A stretch of DNA of 39,341 nucleotides. Source: an uncultured Paracoccaceae bacterium (lineage in GTDB: Bacteria; Pseudomonadota; Alphaproteobacteria; Rhodobacterales; Rhodobacteraceae). Positions 1 to 7,197 of this stretch are shown here, piece after piece. The stretch lies in assembly GCA_947489705.1 (NCBI GenBank), contig CANLEQ010000026.1:1-39341 (forward strand), given 5' to 3'. Every line of letters begins with the position of its first letter. The stretch's first letter is position 1. The position numbers and the translations under genes are program-made. The notes beneath the pieces are model-generated. The model was not told where the DNA came from. It did not search any database and saw only the letters and a list, made by a program, of their open reading frames with translations.

Positions 1-2
1 CG

Positions 3-173
3 CTCAGTGAACGAGCAACACCGGCTATGAAGAAGCAGGTGGACGCCAGTTCCTACACCATCTCTCGGGACACTACCTCCGTCGAAGCCGCCATTCGTGC
101 TGCCCGCAGCATTGTTCATATCGGGCTCCTTCCAGCCGTTCGCCGCGCGCTATCCGAACGACCGCTGTCGGCT
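3..173 (+). CDS. Possible C-terminal fragment of an unknown gene entering from the left edge
   Basis: One frame is open from the first bases of the window to a TAG stop that overlaps the inner end of the left Tn3-type inverted repeat. It would encode about 56 residues, ending in ALSERPLSA. In Tn3-family elements a gene commonly ends close to the repeat, so this could be the tail of a transposase or passenger gene. I do not recognise the peptide, and the frame is short enough to be open by chance. Confidence 0.25.
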
Positions 174-209
174 TAGCGTAGGATTTCACACTCTCCCGCA
201 AACGACCCG
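172..209 (-). repeat. Tn3-family 38-bp terminal inverted repeat (left copy)
   Basis: On the minus strand this 38-bp stretch reads CGGGTCGTTTGCGGG at its outer end and CCTACGCTAAG at its inner end. It matches the repeat at 3274-3311 at all but two positions (1 and 7). The G-rich outer end, TAAG inner end and 38-bp length are typical of Tn3-family termini. The interior of the element lies to the left, outside most of the window. The five bases outside this repeat (210-214) do not match those outside the other copy, so no target duplication joins the two. Confidence 0.85.
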
Positions 210-437
210 AGGTAGGTGTGGATGTTTTGAACAGCGCAGGAAATCCAAAGAACACCCGGACACTCGGCTCGGATATCCTGACTGTTTTAGGCGCGCGTCA
301 TTCCCCATGATGGCAATTCAGCCAGGTTCTTCTTAGGGAAGTTGCGCTCGTGCCCGAGTTGTTGTCGTATAGGGCGACTTTGGCAAAGCTGCCCGGCACC
401 GTGGCTTGATGGAGGAAACCGAGCGTGGCGGGGCGCG
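210..437. other. Gap between Tn3 repeat and WGR gene
   Basis: The open frames here are short and run through the opposite strand of the WGR gene or across the inverted repeat. I see no convincing gene, terminator or promoter. Confidence 0.4.
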
Positions 438-698
438 TCAGGTGCCGTAGCCGCGCCGTGCTTTGGTGCGGGCCATGCTCAGCAGGGACGTTACCGCTTC
501 GCCCTCGTCCGGGTGATGCTCGACGAGAACGCGGCCACGAGCGCCGATGCGGCCCCATTCCCGGATCAGGCTCGCGCCGCCGAAGAGGTCGGGCTGCACC
601 TGCATCAGGTAGAAGCGCCGCATGTTCTGCGCCAGATCGATCCGACGGAGCGTCAGGTGGGTCGGGAAGATCTCACCCTGTTCATCGGCTGAAGACAT
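438..698 (-). CDS. WGR domain-containing protein
   Basis: This 86-residue protein is essentially one WGR domain. The segment RRFYLMQVQPDLFGG, followed by IREWGRIG with the name-giving Trp-Gly-Arg, then a stretch ending in KARRGYG, matches the family pattern. WGR domains occur in PARPs and other nucleic-acid-associated proteins and are thought to bind nucleic acid. Small single-domain versions are common on alphaproteobacterial plasmids, where their role is unknown. I chose the start at 698 because a GGAG lies eight bases upstream; an in-frame ATG at 722 would add eight residues. It reads in the same direction as the H-NS-like gene 69 bases upstream and could be cotranscribed with it. Confidence 0.85.
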   Translation of the reverse strand: MSSADEQGEIFPTHLTLRRIDLAQNMRRFYLMQVQPDLFGGASLIREWGRIGARGRVLVEHHPDEGEAVTSLLSMARTKARRGYGT

Positions 699-767
699 CA
701 CGCGGGCTCCAATGATCTGCATGCCATTGGCACGGCACGACGGCGTTCCGTCAAGCGGCCCGTCGGA

Positions 768-1103
768 TCAGCTCCTGGGCTCGATGAGGAATTCATCGAG
801 AGACGTTCCGTTCTCGAGAGCCTCCTTGATCCAGGCCGGCTGGCGTCCGCGGCCGCTCCAGGTCAGGGACGGGTTCTCGGGATGCCGGTATTTCGGCGGG
901 TTCGGCGTCTTAGTTTTTCCCTTCTTGCCCGATCCGTGGGTCAGTTCCGAAAGCGAAAAACCCATCTCGCGGGCCACTGCTTCAGCCGCGGATCTAGCTT
1001 CCTGCTTCCGGCGGTCTTCATAGGTCTCGACCGCCTTGTTCACGTCTTTCTGGAGCTTCTTCAGTTCGTCGAGTGTCAGGCTGCTCAAGTCGATATCTGC
1101 CAT
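768..1103 (-). CDS. H-NS family nucleoid-associated protein (HvrA-like)
   Basis: The 111-residue protein has an N-terminal helical half with acidic and basic heptads (residues 1-50, LDELKKLQKDVNKAVETYED), suited to oligomerisation. The C-terminal H-NS DNA-binding domain (about 65-105) contains KYRHPENPSLTWSGRGRQP followed by WIKEALENG. The core motif is the TWSGRGRQP loop that inserts into the AT-rich minor groove. In alphaproteobacteria these proteins (HvrA, SpbR) act as transcriptional regulators and can silence foreign DNA. Plasmid-borne copies are thought to limit the fitness cost of the plasmid. A GGA precedes the ATG. The WGR gene follows in the same direction. Confidence 0.92.
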   Translation of the reverse strand: MADIDLSSLTLDELKKLQKDVNKAVETYEDRRKQEARSAAEAVAREMGFSLSELTHGSGKKGKTKTPNPPKYRHPENPSLTWSGRGRQPAWIKEALENGTSLDEFLIEPRS

Positions 1104-1436
1104 TCTGGTCCGTTTCTTCTGGGAGGCACAAACAGGCCTCGGGTTGGGATCTGGCGACTTCTAGAAAAACCGCTTCTTCGCACGGAGATAATGCACGTTT
1201 CTCATCATGCGAGGGGCAGGTACCCATCCTGGTAATGTTCGCGCGCAGGATCGACACCAGCCACTCGCGCACTGCAATTAAAAGCCAGGAATAGCTGGTT
1301 CATTGCAGGTAAGAAATGAGGACGCTGATCGCTGTGATCCGGCGCGTTAACGAGATCAGACGGATCGTCGGGATGTTTCCCGCTTTCGCCACGATCGCGT
1401 CAGGAGACCGTCGGATATTCCTGCGATCCATTCGCG
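1104..1436. other. Intergenic region upstream of the H-NS-like gene
   Basis: This stretch must hold the minus-strand promoter of the H-NS-like gene, with its ribosome binding site (GGACCAGA before the ATG) next to 1103. Short frames on both strands show no recognisable domain. I could not identify a clear promoter or terminator. Confidence 0.4.
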
Positions 1437-1691
1437 ATGCTCGATTTTGTCCGATCCTACATTGAAGAACGTGCGCAAATCCGGCGCGAGGTCGACGCGC
1501 TCTTAGCCGAGTATGGCGCCGACAGCTTCCTTAAGGCCAAAGATCGGGCGTTCGACGTGATGAACAGGACCGGCTGGGACAGCACCGAGACAGAGCGGGC
1601 CTGGAATATCGTCCGTGGCGTTGAGTTACGCCTCAAGATCCATCATCAGCCCGACACGGCAACCCGGTATCTCGAACGGCTGCCGCGCTGA
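1437..1691 (+). CDS. Hypothetical protein, 84 residues
   Basis: The frame encodes a small, charged, probably all-helical protein (MLDFVRSYIEERAQIRREVD, later DSFLKAKDRAFDVMNRTGWD). No signal peptide or membrane segment is visible and I do not recognise the family. The composition, rich in Glu, Arg and Ala with few rare residues, looks like a real protein rather than a shadow frame. No strong ribosome binding site precedes the ATG, which lowers confidence. It stands alone, divergent from the H-NS-like gene. Confidence 0.45.
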   Translation: MLDFVRSYIEERAQIRREVDALLAEYGADSFLKAKDRAFDVMNRTGWDSTETERAWNIVRGVELRLKIHHQPDTATRYLERLPR

Positions 1692-2131
1692 GCGGAAGTG
1701 CGGGGCTCGGCAGGGAGACAGCCGTGGCACTACGTTCCGGCGATCTCTCCGATCGGCATATCGAGGTAAGGGTAGCAGGGGCCCATTCATCAACTCCGTG
1801 TAACTCGCTGTTTTAGTGCAGGAGTTGAACTTCGCTTGCGAATCCACCCCCGTCCGCAAACGTGAATCTGATAATGATATTTATGTTATATTATATCGAT
1901 GACTGCCCCAATCAGAATGCCGGTAGCAGCCATGATCAGTAAGCTGTCGACGAGCGGGTTTATCATGGCGGATGAGCTTGGATCGGATGCGATAGCCTGA
2001 CCTTGATGGGCGACCGCCGCAAAACACCTCGTCCGGAAACCGCAACCAAAAGGGTTTTGAGGATTCACGGCTCATTTCCTTGTGATAGAATCTGGTCACT
2101 TCCCCACCCGTTACATTTTTTCGGAGATGAC
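1692..2131. other. Gap with an AT-rich tract at about 1868-1902
   Basis: No convincing gene is present. A run of A and T around 1868-1902 (GATAATGATATTTATG and TATATTATATCG) stands out in the GC-rich surroundings. It could be a promoter region, a site for the nearby H-NS-like protein, or a relic of a replication origin. A 60-residue minus-strand frame ending in a hydrophobic stretch overlaps it, but I do not regard it as supported. The ribosome binding site GGAGATGAC of the following gene lies at the right end. Confidence 0.4.
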
Positions 2132-2725
2132 ATGACCAGAATGGACCGGACGCGCTCCACTGTAATCGCGCTCGCCAGTACGGCGGCGATTGCCGCCCTC
2201 GCCAGCTTCACTCCGTCCACGGCCTCTGCTGCGGACTACGACATGGATTGCAAGCTGATCCTGTGCATGCCCGCCGGCTTCCCGTCCGGATGCAGCGATG
2301 CCTTCGATCACATGATCGACCGGTTGCGCGACGGCAAATCCCCGATCGGGTTCTGCGCGATGTCGAACGGTGCCGAGTACGACCGCTACGACATCGACTA
2401 CATGTGGAGACAGCCGACCACGCGCGAGGCGTGGAACTGTCCGCCGGACAAGACCCTGTTTCACGACGTTTCGAGCGACGGTGAGGGGTTCTTCAACCGG
2501 TCCGTGACCACGTTCTGCTACGATACCGCGTATCGGCGTCGAAGCTGGACCGGGCCGGACGGATACCAGATCACGACGAGCTACACCAACATGAGCCCAC
2601 CGGAGTATAACAACCTTTGGGTCAACATGACCCTCAATCCTGATACTCCCGATCAGTTCACTCAAGGGTGGCAGAAGTTCGATACTGGTCGGTATTCCTC
2701 CGTACGCGTGCAATACACGCCGTGA
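2132..2725 (+). CDS. TrbM/KikA-like conjugation-associated exported protein
   Basis: This 197-residue protein starts with a signal peptide (residues 1-34, hydrophobic ALASTAAIAALASF, cleavage likely after ASA). The mature start MDCKLILCMPAGFPSGC, followed by a region with PIGFC, fits the TrbM family (PF07424), whose members carry CK-LLC near the N-terminus and further paired cysteines. TrbM/KikA is a periplasmic accessory of the type IV mating-pair apparatus. Later cysteines (NCPPDK, TFCYD) suggest a disulfide-stabilised fold. The start is set by GGAGATGAC just upstream. The next gene overlaps by four bases, so they are probably translated together. No other transfer genes are in view. Confidence 0.7.
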   Translation: MTRMDRTRSTVIALASTAAIAALASFTPSTASAADYDMDCKLILCMPAGFPSGCSDAFDHMIDRLRDGKSPIGFCAMSNGAEYDRYDIDYMWRQPTTREAWNCPPDKTLFHDVSSDGEGFFNRSVTTFCYDTAYRRRSWTGPDGYQITTSYTNMSPPEYNNLWVNMTLNPDTPDQFTQGWQKFDTGRYSSVRVQYTP

Positions 2726-3015
2726 TCCGCAATGTGACCCTACTGACGATGATGGCGGTTCCGACCGTGGCGTTCGGCCAGGTCGGATGCCTGCCTCCCG
2801 AAGAACCGTTCGCCTATGAGCCGCCGATCGACGATCCCGAGTTGCGTGATTTGATCGACGAGCAGTATCAGGACTACATCCGCGGCACGGAAATCTATCT
2901 CAACTGCCTCAATGCGGAATCAACGCGCATGCGGTCAGAGTACCAACTTATCCTCAACCGCTACATCCGGTATTTCGGGGACGAGGCCGCGCTGAAGTCC
3001 GACGCGCCGGGCTGA
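2722..3015 (+). CDS. Small exported protein coupled to the TrbM-like gene
   Basis: The GTG at 2722 overlaps the upstream stop codon (GTGA), which suggests translational coupling. The 97-residue product has an N-terminal signal peptide (NVTLLTMMAVPTVAFGQ) and an acidic mature part with two cysteines (VGCLPPEE and LNCLNAES). The region DDPELRDLIDEQYQDYIRG looks helical. I do not recognise a named family. Position and export signal suggest a periplasmic partner of the TrbM-like protein. An in-frame ATG at 2668 inside the upstream gene would remove the clean signal peptide and is less likely. Confidence 0.7.
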   Translation: MIRNVTLLTMMAVPTVAFGQVGCLPPEEPFAYEPPIDDPELRDLIDEQYQDYIRGTEIYLNCLNAESTRMRSEYQLILNRYIRYFGDEAALKSDAPG

Positions 3016-3111
3016 GGCGTCACCGAACCACCGGCAAGACCGAGAGTCGCATCGTGTAGCGCGAGCTCCGATGGCCGGCCCGGACCCTCCATCCTCGCTC
3101 CACGCCTTCGC

Positions 3112-3273
3112 TCACCACCAGAACGTCGATGCCGGATGCCGAACGATCCACGCGATCGGGTCGATCTCGTCATCAAGATCGTCGCCGCCGAGCGCGGCAA
3201 ACCCGCCCTGACCGGGGATCAAGACCAGTCGCATCGGCGTGCCGTCTCCGGGGGTCTCGATCAAGTGCACCGG
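3112..3273 (-). pseudogene. C-terminal gene remnant cut by the Tn3-type repeat
   Basis: A minus-strand frame runs out of the inverted repeat and continues to a TGA at 3112-3114. Outside the repeat it encodes about 53 residues, including IETPGDGTPMRLVLIPGQGG and ending in HPASTFWW. No start codon is possible outside the transposon end, so this would be the tail of a gene interrupted by the insertion. I do not recognise it, and the frame could be open by chance. Confidence 0.35.
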
Positions 3274-3311
3274 GGGGTCCTTTGCGGGAGAGTGTGAAAT
3301 CCTACGCTAAG
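3274..3311 (+). repeat. Tn3-family 38-bp terminal inverted repeat (right copy)
   Basis: The 38 bases begin GGGGTCCTTTGCGGG and end CCTACGCTAAG, the expected Tn3-family form. The interior of the element lies to the right, where a decayed resolvase gene ends inside the repeat at 3307. The near-identical repeat at 172-209 points the other way, so the two enclose backbone rather than a transposon. Confidence 0.88.
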
Positions 3312-3918
3312 CGGCGATGACATGTTTCCCGGCCTCGCGTAGCCCTCCCTTTGGATCGACGTAGCGGTAGGGCGTCACTGGCCTGATCTTCAGCTCCCTG
3401 CACAGCTCAGAGACGGAGGTGTCCCGGTCGGCCATCGCGGCCTGTGCCATGGGCACCTAAGCTTTGGTCAGCGCGAACTTGCGGCCACCCTTTCGCCCCC
3501 GCGCGCGTGCGGCGGCGAGCCCGGCCATGGTCCGCTCCCGGATCAGTTCACTCTCAAATTCGGCGAGGGATGCGAAAATGCCGAAGGACAGCCACCCGTG
3601 GGCGGTGGTCGGGTCGATCTGCGCGCCCTGGCCGGTCAGTACCTTCAGGCCGACGCCGCGTTCGGATAGGCCCGAGACCGTCTTCACCAGATGGTGCAGG
3701 CTCCGCCCCATGCGGTCGAGCTTCCAGATCACCAGCACGTCGCCGTCCCGGAGGGCCTTCAGGCACGCCTCGAAACCGGGCCGCTCGTCCTTCTTGCCGG
3801 AGGCTCAGTCCGAGTAGATTTGGTCCTCGCCGACGCCCGCGGCAATCAGGGCGTCCCGCTGGAGGTCGAGCGATTGGCTTCCGTGGACCTTCGAGACCCA
3901 TGCGTAGCCGATCAGCAT
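3307..3918 (-). pseudogene. tnpR: Broken Tn3-family serine resolvase (tnpR)
   Basis: One frame of about 203 codons encodes a Tn3-type resolvase. It starts MLIGYAWVSK, continues with SLDLQRDALIAAGVGEDQIYSD, then LVIWKLDRMGRSLHHLV and LAEFESELIRERTMAGLAAA, and ends with a helix-turn-helix tail (SVSELCRELKIRPVTPYRYV). Two in-frame stops break it: TGA at 3805-3807, where the family usually has Arg (SD-R-ASGKKDERPG), and TAG at 3457-3459, just before the helix-turn-helix. The Arg next to the catalytic Ser (usual YARVS) is also Trp. All three are explained by C-to-T changes on the coding strand. No tnpA is visible beside it. The original stop lies inside the inverted repeat. Confidence 0.88.
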
Positions 3919-4235
3919 CTGCCGCAAACGATAATAAGCAAAGGTGAACTGGCCCTGAAACGGGAGAAAAAGACGCCCACGATACAGGGGCCCTTCCACA
4001 GGGACCGGAATATCTAGCAAGATTGTGACGAGGCTTTCGAGCAAAAGGATTGCCCGATGCCGGGCTAAGATGCGAAAGCAGGCCACGCAAGAACGGATTC
4101 GGGGCCCGAGCCCCTCGCAACCTTGCGACAGCGCTTGCCAGAAGGCCGGCAAGAGGTTGGGTCGGGGAGATTTTCGATCCCCTTCTCCCGCGACGACGTA
4201 TGTTGGTGACGATCAAAGAGACGAAGGTTTTTCTC
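3919..4235. other. Former resolution-site region between tnpR and the exosortase gene
   Basis: In Tn3-family elements the res site normally lies just upstream of tnpR, so the AT-containing stretch around 3925-3945 (CGATAATAAGC) is a candidate remnant. No transposase frame follows. The rest up to the exosortase start carries only shadow frames. A GAAGG at about 4223 is the likely ribosome binding site of the next gene. The transposon boundary on this side is not visible. Confidence 0.4.
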
Positions 4236-5846
4236 ATGTCATTTGCCGAGCTGTCCAAGGGCACGCAGAACCGGGGCCTTCTGCATCCCGGCTTGATCTG
4301 GCTGACGCTGGCCACGATCGCCGCGGCGATCTTCTTCGCGCCGGGGCTGCGCGCACTGGCCGACGCATGGCAATTGCCCGAATACAGCCACGGCCCCCTG
4401 ATCCCGGTCCTGTCGGGCTTTCTCTTCCTGCGGCACCTGAAGGAGATCCCGGTCGATCCCGGCCCCAAGACCGACCGCTGGATCGGCGTTGCGGTCATCG
4501 GCCTGGCGCTCCTCATGGGGGCGCTCGGCCGGCTGGCCAACATCGCCGACATCGTCGCCTATGCCACGATCGTGTGGGTGGGCGGCGTGCTGCTGATCAG
4601 TTTCGGCTGGCGGACGGGGCGGAAATTCTGGCCGTCGGTCCTGCATCTCGTCTACATGCTGCCCTTGCCGGGCATCCTCTATTACGGCCTGTCGACCCAG
4701 TTGCAGGTGGTCTCGTCCGAGCTCGGCGTCTGGTTTCTCAAGCTCATGTCGATCCCCGTCTTCCTTGAAGGCAACATCATCGACCTGGGCGTCTTCAAGC
4801 TGCACGTGGCCGAGGCATGTTCCGGCCTGCGCTACCTGTTCCCGATCCTGTCGTTCTCCTACATCTTCGCTGTGCTCTATCGCGGCCCGATGTGGCACAA
4901 GGCGGTGCTGCTGCTCTCGGCGGCACCCATCACGGTCTTCATGAATTCGGTGAGGATCGCCATTTCGGGGGTGATCGTGGATCGCTATGGCCTCGACTGG
5001 ATCGAGGGGTTCAGCCATTTCTTCGAAGGCTGGGTGATTTTTGTGGCCTGCGTCATCCTGCTCTTCGTGCTGGCGCGGCTGATGCTGTTTCTGCACCCCG
5101 TCAAGATGTCGCTGAGCCAGGCGCTCGACCTCGATTACGACGGGCTCGGCACGCAGGCCAAGCGGATCGTGCTGGTCCGCCCCTCCCGCCCGCTGATCAC
5201 CGCGGCCATCATCTTCCTGGTGGGCGCCCTCGTCGCGATCTCCACGCCCGAGCGCCAGGCCGTGATCCCCGACCGCGAGAGCTTCGCGACCTTCCCGCGC
5301 AGCATCGGCGACTGGCAGCAGGTGGGCCCGGCCCAGACGCTCGAGGACAGCGTGGCCACGATCCTCGCGGCCGACGATTATCACTCCATCAACCTCGCAA
5401 GCACCGGGGCCGCGGCACAGGTCGGCCTCTTCATGACGTGGTATGCCGATCAGGATGACGGCGGCGTTCATTCGCCCGAAGTCTGCCTGCCCGGCGCCGG
5501 ATGGGAAATCGCCTGGCTAGAGCGCACGGACATCTCCCAGGAGATCGGCGCCGAGCGTCCCGTGCCGCTCAACCGTGCGATCATCCAGCTGGGCGAAAGC
5601 CGGATGATGGTCTATTACTGGTTCGAACAGCAGGGCCGGATGCTGACCGACGATTTCTCGGCGGCGCTCTACACGCTCTGGGACCGGACCTTCACCGGTC
5701 GGACCGATACCGGGCTGGTGCGTCTGACCACGCCGATCCTGCAAAACGAAACGCCGGATGACGCAACGGCGCGCCTCAACGACGCCACCAAGGCACTCTT
5801 GCCGATCGTCCCGCGCTACCTGCCGGATCAGGAAGAGGAAAACTGA
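4236..5846 (+). CDS. xrtD: Exosortase with C-terminal EpsI domain, XrtD type
   Basis: Exosortases are membrane transpeptidase-like enzymes that process proteins bearing short PEP-CTERM-like tails and usually work with exopolysaccharide export. This 536-residue protein has about eight membrane segments in residues 20-290. The catalytic triad is visible: Cys195 in HVAEACSGLRYLF, Arg240 in FMNSVRIAISG and His261 in GFSHFFEGW. A further membrane segment (about 320-337) leads into an EpsI domain with HSPEVCLPGAGW at 412-423. The fusion and sequence fit XrtD, the enzyme paired with VPLPA-CTERM proteins in Rhodobacteraceae. I chose the ATG at 4236, which follows GAAGG; an upstream ATG at 4200 lacks a binding site. 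No clear substrate gene is in the window. Confidence 0.9.
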   Translation: MSFAELSKGTQNRGLLHPGLIWLTLATIAAAIFFAPGLRALADAWQLPEYSHGPLIPVLSGFLFLRHLKEIPVDPGPKTDRWIGVAVIGLALLMGALGRLANIADIVAYATIVWVGGVLLISFGWRTGRKFWPSVLHLVYMLPLPGILYYGLSTQLQVVSSELGVWFLKLMSIPVFLEGNIIDLGVFKLHVAEACSGLRYLFPILSFSYIFAVLYRGPMWHKAVLLLSAAPITVFMNSVRIAISGVIVDRYGLDWIEGFSHFFEGWVIFVACVILLFVLARLMLFLHPVKMSLSQALDLDYDGLGTQAKRIVLVRPSRPLITAAIIFLVGALVAISTPERQAVIPDRESFATFPRSIGDWQQVGPAQTLEDSVATILAADDYHSINLASTGAAAQVGLFMTWYADQDDGGVHSPEVCLPGAGWEIAWLERTDISQEIGAERPVPLNRAIIQLGESRMMVYYWFEQQGRMLTDDFSAALYTLWDRTFTGRTDTGLVRLTTPILQNETPDDATARLNDATKALLPIVPRYLPDQEEEN

Positions 5847-6119
5847 AATAAGAAGAGTACAAAGCCGATAAGCAACTATGCGAATTGGTAGCTCGGCGGT
5901 CCCTGTCCTGCGCTGGAGCGGCGCAAAGGTTGGGGCGACACCTTTGAGAGTCCCATACAAAGACTTGTTGGAACAGTCGAGTGGGTCCGATTGCTGCGCT
6001 CTTCATGATTGTCGGTCTTGTGGGCATTTCAGCCATGGATTTTTTAGGGTATCCTGTTCGGGAAATTTCGTGTCGGAAAGCATGACGTACATCCGGTTTC
6101 CTCACTGTCGGCGGAATTG
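5847..6119. other. Intergenic region between xrtD and the DUF1624 gene
   Basis: The region carries several short frames but no recognised domain. The best candidate is the 34-codon frame at 5981-6085. An 80-residue frame from 5878 is not hydrophobic, is cysteine-rich and resembles no family I know, so I do not call it. No clear terminator follows xrtD. Confidence 0.4.
5981..6085 (+). CDS. Possible 34-residue membrane peptide
   Basis: A GTG preceded eight bases upstream by GGAA opens a short frame. It encodes VGPIAALFMIVGLVGISAMD followed by a polar tail (YPVREISCRKA). The hydrophobic run could form one membrane helix with a basic cytoplasmic tail. This shape resembles small membrane peptides, and superficially the hydrophobic tail of exosortase substrates, but the signature VPLPA/PEP box is absent. 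It is too short to judge from sequence alone. Confidence 0.3.
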   Translation: MGPIAALFMIVGLVGISAMDFLGYPVREISCRKA

Positions 6120-6905
6120 ATGTCGTCGAATCCAGAAGAAGCGATTTCTGCCGCGACAGAGACCCAAGCTGGGCCTGCCGTTCCATCGCGATACATCTTC
6201 ATTGATGTGTGGCGTGGCTTGGCCATCATCGGGGTCGTCATCTATCATTTCGGCTGGGATTTGACCTTCTTCGGGTTCATTCCCTCTTCGTTCATGTTCA
6301 GCGGGCCGGTCACGCTCTTCGCTCGTGCCCTCGCCGGCTCCTTCATGTTTCTGGCTGGCGTCAGCCTTGTCCTCGCTCACTGCCGCCGGACCCGATGGCG
6401 CAAGTTTCTCAAGCGCCTTGCCAAACTCGTCGCGGCAGCAGCCGCGATTTCAGGAATTACATATTTTCTGTTTCCGGAAGAGTTTATCTACTTTGGTATC
6501 CTGCATGCGATTGCCTTGGCATCCCTGCTTGGCCTCGCTTTTCTGCGGCTGCCGACCAGCCTGGTCTTCCTTGCATCACTTGTGGTTCTCGCTGCACCAT
6601 TCCTTCTCGAAACGTCGGCCTTCGACCCCCGAGCGATTGCGTGGATAGGCTTTGCCGCCGACCCGCCAATTGCAAACGACTTCGTTCCCGTGTTCCCGTG
6701 GTTTGGCGTGACACTTGCCGGCATCGCTTTTGCGCAATTCTTCGTTGCCAAGCAGGGGATGCGGAATGCAATGCCACAGACTACCGGCAGATTTTCCATC
6801 AAGTCTCTGACATGGGCAGGCCAAAGAACCTTGCCCATCTACCTGCTTCACCAGCCGCTCCTTTTTGTCGGGTTCGTCATGTTTACCCGCCTTTCGAGGA
6901 GCTAG
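6120..6905 (+). CDS. DUF1624 / heparan-alpha-glucosaminide N-acetyltransferase-like membrane protein
   Basis: The 261-residue protein begins with a polar segment and then RYIFIDVWRGLAIIGVVIYH, the D-x-x-RG and H pattern that opens the DUF1624 (PF07786) membrane acyltransferase domain. About seven hydrophobic helices follow (for example FARALAGSFMFLAGVSLVL), then FPWFGVTLAGIAFA and the C-terminal LPIYLLHQPLL seen in related acyltransferases. Family members are thought to move acetyl groups across the membrane onto sugars. Bacterial substrates are mostly unknown. Next to an exosortase it might modify an exported polymer, which is inference only. The ATG at 6120 is preferred to the TTG at 6117. 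Confidence 0.85.
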   Translation: MSSNPEEAISAATETQAGPAVPSRYIFIDVWRGLAIIGVVIYHFGWDLTFFGFIPSSFMFSGPVTLFARALAGSFMFLAGVSLVLAHCRRTRWRKFLKRLAKLVAAAAAISGITYFLFPEEFIYFGILHAIALASLLGLAFLRLPTSLVFLASLVVLAAPFLLETSAFDPRAIAWIGFAADPPIANDFVPVFPWFGVTLAGIAFAQFFVAKQGMRNAMPQTTGRFSIKSLTWAGQRTLPIYLLHQPLLFVGFVMFTRLSRS

Positions 6906-6914
6906 TTTTTTACA

Positions 6915-7103
6915 TCAAAGCATGCGTTCGACGAAGATGGTTAACACCAGCCCCACAAGGGTTCCGGCAATCCCGGCGGCGGTGGCATGCTGCAGCTTGT
7001 CGAGACGATTGCCTCCCCTGCGAGAGGCCTTGCGGATGCCCCAGACGATCCCAATTAAGAGGGTGGCGACGACAATCATGATAATCTTTCTATGCGGTGG
7101 CAT
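6915..7103 (-). CDS. Small two-helix membrane protein
   Basis: This 62-residue protein has two hydrophobic helices, IIMIVVATLLIGIVWGI and AGIAGTLVGLVLTIFVERM, joined by a basic loop SRRGGNRLDKLQHA. The second half matches the product of the broken gene at 19086-19253, which reads KKRGGDRLDIAHYA and LLALIVTIFLERIA in the same order. The window therefore carries two members of one small membrane family, one intact. The family's role is unknown to me. The other copy sits between lnt and ctaG, so a link to the envelope or cytochrome oxidase assembly is possible. Confidence 0.65.
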   Translation of the reverse strand: MPPHRKIIMIVVATLLIGIVWGIRKASRRGGNRLDKLQHATAAGIAGTLVGLVLTIFVERML

Positions 7104-7197
7104 GACGGAGTATTGGCGATTTTGGCCACAAGGCTTCGGTGCCTCGGCTCGAAGGCCGAAGCAGTAATGATGCCAAGTCCTTCAGCGGCCATTTTCG

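Noticed and set aside
1886-2068. A 60-residue minus-strand frame with a hydrophobic C-terminal stretch
   Set aside because: The hydrophobic end comes from the AT-rich tract and the rest looks random; no binding site precedes it.
210-3273. Reading the segment between the two Tn3-type repeats as a transposon
   Set aside because: The repeats point outward, so this segment is outside the element(s). The flanking five bases also do not match as a target duplication.
4239-5471. A 410-residue minus-strand frame opposite the exosortase gene
   Set aside because: The product is dominated by Asp, His, Arg and Gln, typical of an antisense shadow, while the plus strand carries all exosortase catalytic residues.
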